The position numbers were made by a program, and so were the translations under genes. A stretch of DNA of 64,000 nucleotides, from contig NW_006763290.1 of assembly GCF_000218685.1 (NCBI RefSeq), positions 4,180,908 through 4,244,907 of the forward strand, in the 5' to 3' direction. Shown in pieces: positions 12,155 to 23,119 of this stretch (position 1 is the stretch's first letter; each line of letters opens with the position of its first letter). The notes beneath the pieces are model-generated. The model saw only the letters and a program-made list of their open reading frames with translations, was not told the DNA's origin and searched no databases. The DNA comes from Serpula lacrymans var. lacrymans S7.9. Its lineage: Eukaryota; Basidiomycota; Agaricomycetes; Boletales; Serpulaceae.

Positions 12155-12196
12155 GTGTGACTCGATGCACTTGTCCTGAGACGGAAGTCACCAGAC
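12155..12196 (-). repeat. Right terminal inverted repeat of RecQ-DUF6589 unit
   Basis: The inverted copy has AGTGCATCGAGTCACAC (12155-12171 on the minus strand) and GTCTGGTGACTT (12185-12196 on the minus strand), each identical to the left copy. Beyond it lies a separate perfect 9-bp inverted pair (TTTTGGGAA / TTCCCAAAA, about 12198-12235) that is not present on the left. Confidence 0.8.
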
Positions 12197-12369
12197 ATTT
12201 TGGGAATGCGTCTGAGTTTGACTGCTTCCCAAAACGCCTGGGTTCGAGACTAATGGTTCGGGAGTTTCAGACTCGGAGAACAAGTCCTTCAGAGGTGCCA
12301 GAGTTCTGTCTTCCGGTACAGATATGACAGCAGCGGGAACACAATCCCTAGAAATCAAGTAGCCTTGGC

Positions 12370-12980
12370 TCAGCTTCCATTTGATCAACTTAATATTTCG
12401 CACTTATTCAAATTTGTGTTAGATAGTCTAGGTAATGATATAGATAGCATCCAAAGTATGGATGGTATAAAGGCAAAGCCTGGAAAAAGAGGAGAGGAGG
12501 GCAGATTTGACACTGTTATTGTAACACATACTAATGAAGCTGAGGCAATGGGCCTACAAGGTATGTCAAACTGTATTGTCCCTCCACTGCTTCTTTGCTT
12601 GCTATGTCACTATAGGGATCAAGGTTGGGAGATTGAGGGTCATATTCTCACTCCCAGATATTCTTCATCCTTACAACATTGTATCTCATTCATGGACCAA
12701 AGGCCCTTTGGCTTATGTGGAGTGGTACAAAATATCTAGAAATCCTGGGCAATTTCATAACATGTATGTTGTTACCAAGCCAGTCCCTCAGCCATATGGT
12801 GTTGTACCTGGCGCTATTATTCTACTGGGGACCATACATCAAAGTTGTTATCTGGTTCCTCTTACTGGACCTGGGATTATTTCGCCATCTACTTGGAGGA
12901 CAGATAATGTACTGGATTTTTGTGGATCATTTTTGATTAATAATTGGGCTAGTAAATTTGCATACCAAACAATATGGTAG
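12370..12980 (+). pseudogene. C-terminal fragment of a Plavaka-like transposase
   Basis: Exon-like reading GRFDTVIVTHTNEAEAMGLQ is followed by a splice-like interval (GTATGT at 12561 to TATAG near 12615). It continues with GRLRVIFSLPD, GPLAYVEWYKISRN, HQSCYLVPLTGPG, WRTDNVLDFCGSFLINNW and ASKFAYQTIW before a stop at 12980. The VIFSLP, LAYVEWY and VLD.C.SF.VN motifs are the usual C-terminal end of Plavaka-type fungal transposases. The upstream catalytic part is not present next to it, so this is a tail relic. It is not contiguous with the 5012-5760 fragment. Confidence 0.65.
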
Positions 12981-13223
12981 TATAGAATTTATTTGTTGTA
13001 GCACAGTAACTCGAAGTCTATCATTTTATAATCAACAACTTTGAACTGATCTGATTGGCTTTAATTGCAATAAAGATACTTTATATGTAACAGTAGTGGC
13101 ATCTATATCAATCTATAGTGCACTATTTGCCACAAATGCTATATTTGGTCTATTACCTGATCATATCAAACTATATCTAATGGTAGTAAAATCATGTTTT
13201 CCTGATGAATATCCCTCTCAAAG

Positions 13224-13386
13224 GACGGTCAATACCATGCACAAACCAAGCATATTGATATTCGGTATTGTTTCATTTGACATGCCTTCAAAAAGATGAC
13301 AGCCGATGTGCCTACCAAGTCCTTGCCTTTTGCAAAGGTAAACATTTTGTGGCTGCCTTGGGCCTGCATAGTGCTTTAGGGGGAGT
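13224..13386 (+). pseudogene. Copia pol tail and polypurine tract, element C
   Basis: In broken frames the translation shows a HIDIRY-like motif, TADVPTKSLPFAKV and a Trp/Leu tail, matching the RNase H end of Ty1/copia polyproteins. A purine-rich TTTAGGGGGAGTG sequence at about 13374-13387 serves as polypurine tract immediately before a TGTTAG LTR start. It differs from elements A and B. An upstream stretch (13096-13220) may be more of the same pol, but no motif was legible. Confidence 0.65.
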
Positions 13387-13645
13387 GTTAGAAATTGTGA
13401 GTCAATGACAACAAACAATGTCCAAGGGGAAAGTATGGTGCAGAGCATCATACTAGGAAGATATAGTGGTTGGTTGGCCTATATGCTTTGATGGGCAATA
13501 TCCTCTCCTTAATTATACTTCTGTTTGGTTTTATAAACCCTCGTAGCAAGGACTCTTCACCTCAGAGCTTTACCCACAAAGTTTGAGGTGAGGATCTTAT
13601 ACCTTTTTGTATTTTTTATAAAATTTACTTTCACACAACTTTGGG
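13387..13645 (+). repeat. Probable 3' LTR of copia element C
   Basis: It begins TGTTAGAAATTGTGAG directly after the polypurine tract. It contains a promoter-like stretch and a palindromic ACCTCA...TGAGGT pair near 13558-13595. The right end is approximate (a ...TTTCACACAAC-type end near 13640). No second copy in the window allows exact definition. Confidence 0.5.
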
Positions 13646-14311
13646 GACCAATATCTTTTTTTTTGATAAAGTGGTCAGCTTGGTGGGTGTTGTCCACAAT
13701 CAAACTATATAGAAAGTACAAGGAATAAATCCTGGCTCTGGGTCCTTAACATGTGGAATGACCTTTGCACTAATCACATTCGGTTTATACTCAAAATCAT
13801 ACCTATGCTGTCTCAGTTTAGTCAAAAATGCTCTATACAGCTTCATGCTCAAAGGAGAAATAAAAGTAATCACTTATTTCCATGTTAGCATATAAGAGTG
13901 TTCACATTTCAATGGTGCTTTGTACCACCTCACCTTCACCAAGGATAAAATGAAAGATACACCATGAGGGTGCTGTGTGAGGGCCAGGACACAGGTCAAT
14001 GTTGTAGTTCAGCAAAAACTAAACTAAGCTATTTGTGAGAAACAGGTACCTCAGCTTTTTATACTTGTCATTCATTCCCTAAGGTTGTATCAGGAGGCTT
14101 GCATGAACTCATCAAGGAATGAAAACAGATAAAATGACATTCACATTGCAGTTCAAACAGTGCCTAAGGTCATATTATGATAAGTAAATTTTGATAAAAT
14201 GTGATACACATTGTGAAGAATATGGGGTATATATTTAGAATGATACTGGCCAGAATAATATGGATTAAATTGTGAATAAATTGTAATACTGCTGACTATC
14301 AACACTGATTG
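13646..14311. other. AT-rich DNA with one short minus-strand reading frame
   Basis: The only notable content is a 48-codon minus-strand frame (about 13708-13854) starting MKLYRAFLTKLRQHRYDF and containing KVIPHVKDPEPGFIP. It is too short to assign and may be a transposon scrap. No RNA gene or repeat was recognised. Confidence 0.3.
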
Positions 14312-14701
14312 TGTAACAACCAAGAGTTAGTTACTCTGGCGCACACAGGAACACACTACAAAGGTAGTGGAAGATGGGGAGTGGGTACCCCTTGGGCTGC
14401 AGTGAGTTAGTTGGTATACAACAGGAGGACTCGCTGAGGAGTCTCCTGGATCTATTGGGGTATATATACTACTACAGGTTTGTTTGTACATGTGTACTAT
14501 ACAGTTGATGAAGGCAGTGGCTGATGATGTCATAGGGTCTAGCCCGTATGGCCAGCTCCACTGCGTGAGAGAGTTAAGTCTAAAAGTAAAAGAAAGGCAA
14601 CGCGGCGCGAGAAAGGGAAATGCCGCGTGGCACTTAAAGTATAAAGTTAAAGCGGAGAATAAAAAGGAAAGGAGATGTCCGGAAATTGTGTTATCGTAAC
14701 A
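14312..14701 (-). mobile_element. Solo LTR (gypsy-type), TSD GATTG
   Basis: This 390-bp LTR has ends TGTAACAACC...ATCGTAACA and is flanked by exact 5-bp duplications GATTG (14307-14311 and 14702-14706). Sense orientation is minus. Inside are a TATA-like GTATATATAC, a TGACATCA site, and the conserved GACTC...GAGTC hairpin. It is nearly identical to 53296-53681 over the U3 part. An apparent 71-codon frame inside it is shared with that copy and is not a gene. Confidence 0.93.
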
Positions 14702-15766
14702 GATTGTTGATTGTTGACTTGACTGTGTAAACTAGTGATTGTCTAGAATCAACTATCAATGATGAGTTGAAAGTAGAGTGTACTGTTGAAATTGAACTTT
14801 TCTAGAATTTATTTTGGGAAAGAAGCTGTTTATAGTATCATTTATTCTGGTGAGAAAAATGTTAAATGATGAAAAGAATATTATATATGTGAATCACATA
14901 TCTACACAAATTAGAAGGCTGTTGAACTGAAAAGAAAACTTGAAACAAAATGTGTATAAAAAAAAGAAAAAATGAAGTAATTTTTGAATGTTAGTCCAAT
15001 GATTGCTAGATCCTTGGGTTAATAAAATTCAAAGGGTTTTGGCCTAGTAAAATGTATATCCTTCACAGTACAACATCATAAAATAATCAGTTCTACATTT
15101 AACCTGTTTTGTATGCTTACATTTTCATTTTCTTTGAAGAAAAATTTAAAATTTGGGGTAGAGAAAATTGTAAAGAAAGAAGGAGAAGATCTACATTGTT
15201 ATGCTGAGATAAATCATGAATTGAATTGTCATTTAGTCACCAACTTGACTGTGAAAAAGTTTCAACAAAACTTTTGAGCAATATTAATGAAATGATCTAA
15301 TACATATAACATTTTAATGTGAGAAAAATGATAATTCAAGGTCCGATGTTTTTTGCCACTACATCCTAAGATAAAAGGGAGAAATTCAAGTAATAGTTTT
15401 GGATCATATTACCGTTTTATCTGGGGGAAAAAGGTGTGTTTACTTTGTCTTTAGATACAATTTTATCAGCATTTTTTTCAAGGAAAAATTGATATTTCCC
15501 CCCTGTGAGATTCGGGGATCATGTACGTACTATTTGGTGTGGGAACGTTTTTTGGCCATCCATTAGACCAGCTTATGTAACGTGTACAGTAGTACTCGGT
15601 TCTTATCCCCGCACCTGTTGCTTAGCCCACCGTGACCGAACGTTACAGTATTCCCTGGCGGGACTGCAACAAGTATACTTGTGGTCTTTCCCTTGTTTTC
15701 TCTCCTAGAGATACCCATAATACCGCTAGACAATAATTCCTAGAGTTCTTGTGGACACTAGAAAAT
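14702..15766. other. AT-rich intergenic DNA upstream of the carrier gene
   Basis: No coding or repeat signal was recognised between the solo LTR and the carrier start. Composition changes at about 15480-15500 from very AT-rich to balanced, CpG-containing DNA; the last 250 bp are the likely promoter and 5' UTR of the carrier gene. No convincing TATA box was seen. Confidence 0.5.
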
Positions 15767-18700
15767 ATGTCCGAGTCACTGTTATCGCGCATCCTTCCGA
15801 CCATCCACTGTGACACTAACGCGGGCTCTGGGTCGTCTTCAATAACTAACTCGGCCCTCAAGAGCGTCCGGAGTGTAGTGGCTACTCCAGAAAGCGAATT
15901 AAAGCGCTGGAAGCGTGTCTTTGAGGGAAATGCAAAAGTAGTGGTTAATGGCGAAAAGTGAGGACAATCATATTAACGTTCGTCGTGATAGTGCATGTTC
16001 TGAACAAAAACATACATGGTGTAGGTTCCTTGACCCAGAAAGCTTTGTCGATGCTATAGCTCCGAAGAGTGACCTCACAAAAGTCGCTCGTGCCCAATTT
16101 ACTATCCTTTTCCGTGTTGCCGATACCTCAAGGCGGGGCTTGGTATCTTGGGATGACTTCACCGTCTTCGAGACTCTGCTGAAGCGTCCCGACGCAGACT
16201 ATTGGATCGCTTTTCAGTACTTCGATGCGTGAGTATTTCTATCCGATTACGAGCTTTTCACTGATTTCTATTTTCGAGTACAGCGACAGCTCTGGTACTA
16301 TAACTTATGATGAATTCATACATGTGTTCACGGCCAACGTTGGGCCCGATGTCATTCCTTTCGATTTTGATTGGCAAGTCTTTTACACGGAACCCGTCGA
16401 ATGTCACTTACTGTCTTTTTTATTTATTTGTTTAGCGACTGGGTTAAACTATATCTAGGAAAAAAGAATGGCACACACGTCTTAGGGTGTATGTATACAT
16501 GTTCTAAAGCTTGTTCGCAATTATTTTTAACTTGTCGTTAGATAATGAGTTTACGCAGTTGATGAAGGGTTTGCAAGGAGAACGTCTTCGTCAAGCCTTC
16601 AAATACCTCGACTCGGATCAGGATGGTTTTATTCGACCTGACCAGTTTAAGCAGATCGTACTGGTGTGTGCTTCCTTTACTGTGGTGTACGATGACACTT
16701 AATAAATGGATAAAGGACATCGCAGGTCACAAACTCTCGGACGCGGTGATAGAGCGGTTGCCGACGTTATGTACGTTGTCACCAGGAGGCAAGATATCAT
16801 ATTCTGAAGTCGTTGCATTCCATAACGTTGTCCGAGGTGAGTAAATTACTCAATTTGGGAAATCTCACACCCATTGTGTCTTATATTGTAGAGATGGACA
16901 TGGTTGAACGGTACGTCAATCTTATCGTCATAGTTCATTTTTTCTCTCTCTTATGGGCCTATTAGTATTCTTCGGGAGGCCACTGCAAAATCCAAAGATG
17001 GACGAATTGACCAGTCCGATTTCCTAAATCACTCCGCCGCAAATGCTCGGTATTCTCTATTCACCCCGATGGAAGCTTCCATAATTTTCCACTTTGCCGG
17101 AAGGGGAAGTGGTGGGAAACGGCTGGCATTGGTGGAATTTGCGCAATTGCTGCATCCGCGATGGAGAGCTCCTCACGAAGAACAAGCCGTGAAGCCTACA
17201 AGCAAGGGAGACTCGTTTGTCGAAGGTCTCCTGCATTCCGCATATAATTTTGTTCAAGGAGGTACGTTACAGACGTGTGTTCTAGAGAGTATGTGTTATG
17301 CACTCACCATTTTTATTAGGTGCAGCCGGGGCATTAGGTGCCACTATAGTCTACCCAATTGACATGGGTAAGCGATATGCAGTTTAAAGGTTATTTCATT
17401 CTAACCTTCAATTGCGTCGTACATAGTTAAGGTATGTTACCCTGTCTTTGTTTTATCGCGATTATATTGATCCAAAGTTAACGTTATACAAGACTCGGTA
17501 AGCATTTCATTCTTGGTCCGGAACATATACGCTCATTTTTGCTTTGCAGCATGCAAAATCAACGTAGTACCGTTGTCGGTCAGATGTTGTACAAGAACAG
17601 TATTGATTGTGCCAAGAAGATATTCCGTAACGAAGGGTTCCTTGGTTTTTATCGTGGTTTGGGTCCTCAGCTTATTGTACGGTGCCTTTCAGTACATTTT
17701 CGTCCTTGCGCAAATTAGTTGACCTTAGATAATCAGGGTGTCGCGCCTGAAAAAGCTATTAAACTTACTGTGAACGATCTCATTCGTGGTCGCACTACGG
17801 ATCCCGAAACTGGTCGTATCAAGCTAGCATGGGAACTGTTTGCCGGCGGCGCTGCTGGTGGTTGCCAAGTGGTCTGTAAGCCTTTTCTGACTGCACGTTA
17901 GTATTGAAAATTTTGCCCAGGTGTTTACTAACCCTTTGGAAATTGTGTATGGTGCCAATTATTCCTACTTCACAATCACGCTGAACTTCTTTTAGCAAAA
18001 TTCGTCTCCAAATTCAAGGAGAGGCAGCTAAATTAGAGGGAGCTGTACCGAAAGGGGCTATACATATTGTGCGCCAATTGGGTATATTTGGTTTGTATAG
18101 AGGAGCAAGTGCATGCTTACTCCGCGACATTCCATTCTCCGCTATCTATTTCCCTGCGTATGCACATTTGAAGAAAGACGTTTTCCGTGAAGGTTACAAT
18201 GGAAAGCAGCTGTCGTTCCTGGAAACTCTTGGTTCAGCTGCTATCGCGTGAGTCGAGTCAATTATATGACAAAATTATCGTGAGATTTATCCCTTTGCAG
18301 TGGTATGCCCGCGGCGTACTTTACGACACCAGCAGGTAAAACCATTAGCCATATCCCTTGTTCCTTTTTGCGCTCATCAAATGCTACTAGATGTTGTAAA
18401 AACTCGCCTTCAGGTGGAAGCACGTCAAGGTCAAACTAACTACAAGGGGCTAACTGATGCATTCATCAAAATATGTGGGTATTTTAAAGGGCTATTACGC
18501 AATCGAATTGGTTTTCATCTTCTGCATAGACCGGGAGGAAGGTTTCCAGGCTCTATTTAAGGGTGGACCGGCTCGAGTTGTTAGAAGCAGTCCTCAGTTC
18601 GGATTCACTTTGTTGGCCTATGAGTATTTACATAAGGTATGCAACTTAACCTACAATCAACGTTTTGCTATACTTAGTGATGATGGGGCAAACTTCCCCT

Positions 18701-18950
18701 TGCTGCCGCAGTTCTTTCCCGTGGGTAACGTTTTCTGTTGCGCTGTTTGCTTTTCTGATGTATATTTTTGTAGTATCCGTGGCAAGAAAAATCACAGGGG
18801 GTGGAAACTGTACTTACGGCATCCACGCAAGATGATATGTCCAGGATACGTGCACGGAATGCTCTCAAGATTTTATTAGATGTTCATGGAGAATTTGGGC
18901 GCCGTGCGGCCACAGTATCTTTACCGTTGATTCGCTCCTCGTCTTCATGA
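15767..18950 (+). CDS. Mitochondrial Ca2+-binding aspartate/glutamate-type carrier (AGC1/aralar-like)
   Basis: The 20-exon model joins 15767-15957, 16025-16228, 16284-16373, 16436-16488, 16542-16663, 16716-16836, 16892-16910, 16966-17261, 17320-17367, 17427-17431, 17493-17497, 17550-17676, 17737-17871, 17921-17946, 17996-18247, 18301-18335, 18391-18474, 18530-18636, 18712-18720 and 18774-18950. Its length, 2106 nt, is divisible by three (701 aa). The N-terminal half has EF-hand motifs ([26 protein letters not shown]). The C-terminal half has three carrier repeats with signatures YPIDMVKTRMQ, NPLEIVKIRLQ and [14 protein letters not shown] carriers exchange aspartate for glutamate plus H+ across the inner mitochondrial membrane for the malate-aspartate shuttle. 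One intron uses a GC donor (16374) and one a weak GTCTGT donor (17872). Length and order match the family; it looks intact. Confidence 0.93.
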
Positions 18951-19439
18951 TCAAAGTTAGCTTGATAGATGGGCATCTCTTTCGTTGATGACTACCAACC
19001 GTAATGTTCTATTTTTTTTGAACTGTGAAATGATGGAACATGTGTATTGATTAATCATGTCGTGTCCATTTCCAATACACATCTCCACTCCCTTCAATCA
19101 CTAAGGAGACCACGACGTGGGAGTTTTCGGCCTCCTTGATATCCGTAGTGACGAGAGAGAGAAGGTAAGTATAATAATGGCTCTAGTGCTTAAGAGTACC
19201 AAAGCAATTAGTTCCTCATTCCCTCCTTCGGTTTTTTGTTTCTTTTCGTTCTTTTCGTCTCTTTTCTCCTCCACTTCGTCCTCTACTCCGGTCAGCAGGG
19301 GATCGTTACTTTTTGGCAATTTATAATTTTCTTTTGCTTACAGCGCTTGCGTTAGTGGAGCCTATCAACCTGCTGCTAGACAGCCCTTCAAGGACTCCAA
19401 GCACGATTTTATTTCCATCCACTAATATTCTCTTTGAAT
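18951..19439 (+). other. Intergenic spacer with probable 5' UTR intron
   Basis: It holds the carrier 3' UTR and the leader of the next gene. A good donor (AAGGTAAGTA, near 19164) and a pyrimidine-rich tract ending CGGTCAG (about 19295) could form a leader intron of about 130 bp. This is inference from splice signals only. Confidence 0.35.
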
Positions 19440-21159
19440 ATGAAATTCCCAATTTTTATCATTTCGCTTGTTGGTGCGACCATTGCCCAACAGCCCAATG
19501 GAGCTTCAATGGTACCTGCTGCCAGTGTATCTGCGTACATTTCTAGCATGTACAGCTCCCCAAGTGCATCCCCTGCTGGTTCCTATTCAAGTTCAGGTTC
19601 AGCATATGCTCAGTCTGCAGCTGCCACTCCGGCTTCGTGGGCAGCTTCGTCGCAGTACACTTCGCCCCCCACCGTGTCTTCGGCTGGTACTTGGTCCACG
19701 ATGCCGTATTCTTCTTTCGTCTCGGGTGGCTACAGTAGCATGAACTGTGGTTACGGTTATACCAAAAGTTCTGACGGGACTTGTCAATCTGAATCATGGG
19801 TGAGCGCAACGCTGACTTATCATTCCTCTCAATATATCTCTTATTCTAGTGGTCCACCGAAGGATGTTATGAGACAATCATCATCAATCACAGGTAGTTC
19901 TTCAGCCTATATTCAAAATGGGCTTGCCTTTTAATCTGTTAATCTGGTTCAAAGCTACGATTATTACAGTTCATGCTATACGGAAACCTCTACGGTGACG
20001 GAGACCTCGACGAAGACCGAGTACTGGACGGTTACTGCGACAACGACATCAGTATGCTCATTCATTGCTTCGTTCTTCAACTCTTTGCTGATCCTCTAGT
20101 CTCAGACAGAAACTGTACCTACCACTGTCTATTGGACCGAGACTAAAACAAATACTCGAACTGATTTCGAAACAGCCACTAAGACAGAAGTTTTGACATC
20201 GACTGAACTAGTGCCAACGACTCGCATTTGGACATCTACTGAAATAATCGACCAAACTAAGACCCAGGAATACACCTTGACTGCAACCGACACATCAACA
20301 AAACTCTGGACTGTCACTGATACTGCCACTCAGACCGACACAGCAACGGAAACCCTCAGGCAGACAGCCACTGACTTCATCACGTTGACAGAAGTGAGCA
20401 CGATGGTGGTGCCAACAACATACACTAGCGTTTGGGTCAGCACCGCAGTTGTCGACGAGGTAAGTCCACATGCGCGCTAATGAATATGAAAGAAAATAAT
20501 TCGTGTTTGCTTGTAGACATCAACTGTCTTTGAGACACACACGGCTACTGTAACGGATAAGATGACCTACATCTCGACTGCCACACAAACAGATACCCTA
20601 ACGGATATGGTGACAATGACTAAGACAAGCACACTCGTTAAGCCTACGACCTATTTATCAACTTGGGTCGAAACCCAAACTGTGGATAGCGTATGTGGAT
20701 TCAATATGTTCAGGCCCATGCGCTGTGCCTAAAGTTGCATTTTAAGAATCAAACTGTAGAGAACACGAAGACATCTACTATTACAGAGGATAAAACTTAC
20801 CTTCAGACGACCACTTACATGACAACAGCCACCGCTACACTGACAGACACTGCGACAAAAACTCAGACTGTGTATGAAACTGCTCTTTCCTCGTGCCTCT
20901 GGAAGGTAGGTAGTGTTTTATTCCTTGATGATTGTTACTGATATGTTACGCTCATCAGTGCGAACTTTACTGGGGAATGGCAACTGGCAACAGTGATGGT
21001 TGGAATACGTATGCTACACCGACCGCGACTGCGTGGGACCACAGTTCAAGTTCCACTTACTGGAATAAACCCAGCTCTGAATCCAATATTTACGCTTCTT
21101 CAAGCTCGGCAAAGCCATATGGCTGGAGTTCGTCTGGTAGTTCTAGCGGTAGATATTAG
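19440..21159 (+). CDS. Secreted Ser/Thr-rich (mucin-like) protein
   Basis: The seven-exon model joins 19440-19799, 19850-19893, 19955-20051, 20100-20459, 20517-20690, 20747-20905 and 20959-21159. It totals 1395 nt (464 aa) and stays in frame throughout. The ATG at 19440 opens a signal peptide (MKFPIFIISLVGATIAQQ). Next come a Ser/Ala/Tyr-rich part, a small Cys-containing segment (MNCGYGYTKSSDGTCQSESW ... CYET), then about 250 residues dominated by Thr with TETxT-type repeats, and a Ser-rich tail ending SSSGRY. There is no hydrophobic C-terminus, so no GPI signal is evident. Heavy O-mannosylation and an extracellular or cell-wall location are likely (inference). No enzymatic domain is seen. 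With the carrier gene it forms the only host gene island here. Confidence 0.85.
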
Positions 21160-21331
21160 TTTGTGTATTTGCAACGTAATGTCTTTTGCTGTTTATCAAG
21201 GATGTTTTTACTTATCTTACTTACAAGGACTTGATTAGCTGTTTATAAAGGGACTATTTTCTTCTTCTTCATCTAAATTGTAGATTGTTAGATTGTGATA
21301 CATAGGTAAACTGCATAGTTTCCTGGTACAA

Positions 21332-21583
21332 CTTACAGCTAAATTCATATCGATAGACCGATATTTTGAAAAATCACACGCATAGGAGTTTGACTGACTT
21401 TCTACTGAGTTGAATTGAGTTGGAATATTAGACTAAATCTTAAAAAAAAGGCTAAACTGATGTGGTTAGACTCTGACAGAGTCACATGCAGGTGGCCGGC
21501 ACTTAAAACTATTCGCACTCCATTTCGTCTTCCTGTACGTGTGCTCTCACGTGGTGGCTTATCAATATGAATTTAGCTGTAAG
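21332..21583. repeat. MITE-like inverted-repeat element
   Basis: The 24-bp ends (CTTACAGCTAAATTCATA at 21332 and its complement ending 21583) match at 23 of 24 positions. The interior is non-coding. A diverged direct copy of the left part lies at 21627-21750, with AATTCATATTGATAGG, GACTAAAT and A/T runs in the same order. No clear target duplication was found. Confidence 0.5.
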
Positions 21584-21626
21584 ATGACTTACTAACTTAT
21601 TAAGAGCCTGCGCGGCTGGAAGTCAA

Positions 21627-21750
21627 AATTCATATTGATAGGTCGGAAATTTTGAAGGTCACATATGTAGGAAATTGACTGACCTTAAACTGAGCTTGAA
21701 TATAAGACTAAATTTTTTTAAAAAGACTAAAGTACGCTGTGGCTGAAAGC
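21627..21750 (+). repeat. Diverged direct copy of the 21343-21475 segment
   Basis: The order of blocks (AATTCATAT.GATAG, TTTTGAA, GACTGAC, AGACTAAAT, AAAAAGACTAAA) matches 21343-21475. It may be a second, truncated copy of the adjacent MITE-like element. Confidence 0.45.
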
Positions 21751-21869
21751 ATGAGAGCTTGTGAAGTCAAAGTCCAAGACTAGTACTTATATAGCGAGAA
21801 AACACATTGTAAATGGACAAAAAATTGTTTGATGTGAATTCCATATTGCCGATAAACTATGGAGGTGAA

Positions 21870-22285
21870 TGTAACAACCAAGAGTTAGTTACTCTGGCGC
21901 ACACAAGAACACACTATAAAGATAGTGAATGGGGAGTGGTTACCCCTTAAGCTGCGGAGAGTTTGTTGGTATACAACAGGAGGACTCGCTGAGGAGTCTC
22001 CTTGATCTATTGGGGTATTTATACTAATACAGAGTGTTTGTACCTATGTACTGTACAGTTGATAAAAGCAGTGGCTGATGATGTCAGAGGATGCAGCCCG
22101 CGTGACCAGCTCCACTGTGTGAGAGACTTTGTGTCTAAAAGAAGAATAAAGGCAGTGTTGCGCAAGAAACTGGAGTTAGAATGAAAAGGAAAGTGCCGCA
22201 TGGCATGGAGTGTGAACTATAGTAAAAGGTTAAAGCGGAGAATGAAAATTAAAGGAAAGGTCCGAAAATTTGTGTTATTGTAACA
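21870..22285 (-). mobile_element. Solo LTR (gypsy-type), TSD GTGAA
   Basis: This 416-bp LTR starts TGTAACAACC, ends TTATTGTAACA, and is flanked by exact GTGAA duplications (21865-21869, 22286-22290). It is the same family as 14312-14701 but older: several CpG sites of that copy are TpG/CpA here (for example GCCGCGTGG versus GCCGCATGG). Confidence 0.93.
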
Positions 22286-22409
22286 GTGAATATCCAATTA
22301 CAAGCAGTGGTAGGGCAAAAAAAAGTCACTGCAATAGCCTCTCAACCAGCCAACTTCAACTATATTAACAACCCACAAAACATGCACCATCTGTTACGGG
22401 GTATCAACT

Positions 22410-22638
22410 ACCTCGGGCTCCCCCTGGTTATGTTGGCTATCCCACATCAGCAATCAGATACTCTAATCATCCCTTTGCTATGCAGTATGGCCATCCAGGT
22501 ACATATCCAGTGGTTCAACAAGGCATGCAGGCATATGGGCACCCACAGACACCTATAATGCCAATTGCACCCCCACCATTATATGCAGTGAATGCTGAGC
22601 AGACATCACAAAAGTGTGTGCCTCATAGGTCCTTGTAG
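22410..22638 (+). pseudogene. Pro/Gly/Tyr-rich coding scrap, unidentified
   Basis: One frame reads PPGYVGYPTSAIRYSNHPF, then MQYGHPGTYPVVQQGMQAYG, HPQTPIMPIAPPPLYAV and a stop. The low-complexity Pro/Gly/Tyr composition suggests the disordered part of a real protein (transposon gag or host), but no family can be named. It lies between two LTRs and has no visible start. Confidence 0.35.
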
Positions 22639-22744
22639 GTAATAGAGGACCTGTTGGCATATTCTGTTTATAACATGCTCACATCCTTTCCTTTATTTCT
22701 TCATTTCCCATACACTATTCTTTTTTCTCTGGTTGACCACTTTT

Positions 22745-23119
22745 TGTTACAACCAAGAGTTTGTATACTCTGGCGCACAACTCAGACAAGCAAGAGTGAA
22801 GTGAGTGGGAGTGAATACCCCTTATGATAGGACCAAGTATATTGTGGGTAAACAACAAGAGGACTCGCTGAGGAGCCTCCATTTATTGCATATTGCAAGG
22901 GTATATATACCTAAATACATGTGGTATTGTATAGTTAATATAAATAAAGGTAAATATTCTGTGGTGTTCCATTGTATTCTATACGATGTCATAGCACATG
23001 ACCAGCTATATGATGTATCATGTGATTAGTCACATAACTTCCTAAAGTAAAAGTCCAAATAAAAGAAAAATAGAAGGAAAATAAAAGTGAAAATATATGC
23101 CAAAAATACTGTTGTAACG
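22745..23119 (-). repeat. 3' LTR of a truncated gypsy element
   Basis: The LTR runs TGTTACAACCAAGAG...GTTGTAACG. Its inner edge abuts a purine tract on the sense strand (GGAGGGGGGTAA), the expected polypurine tract, and then gypsy coding sequence. This join ties the whole TGTTAC...GTAACA LTR family to chromodomain gypsy elements. The first LTR base pair differs (CGTTAC instead of TGTTAC in sense). Confidence 0.85.

Larger units (their letters stand above)
6792..12196. mobile_element. Candidate RecQ-DUF6589 DNA transposon with terminal inverted repeats
   Basis: The 5.4-kb unit is bounded by imperfect 42-bp inverted repeats (6792-6833 and 12155-12196). Inside are two convergent genes and nothing else: DUF6589 on + and a RecQ-type helicase on -. 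The start codons lie roughly 80 and 140 bp inside the repeats, so the repeats may also hold the promoters. No clear target duplication was found (left flank CCTAGC, right flank ATTTTG). Both genes carry several disabling changes, so this copy is dead. The repeats bracketing exactly these two genes are the main evidence that they move as one unit. Confidence 0.7.

Noticed and set aside
14484..14699. A 71-codon frame (MYMCTIQLMKAVADD...) conserved nearly perfectly at 53298-53513.
   Set aside because: Both lie entirely within near-identical solo LTR copies; identity reflects the LTR, not a gene.
19543..19809. Minus-strand and alternative frames over the secreted protein gene, including 20129-20329.
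   Set aside because: Low-complexity Ser/Thr codons leave other frames open; the seven-exon plus-strand model closes in frame with a signal peptide.
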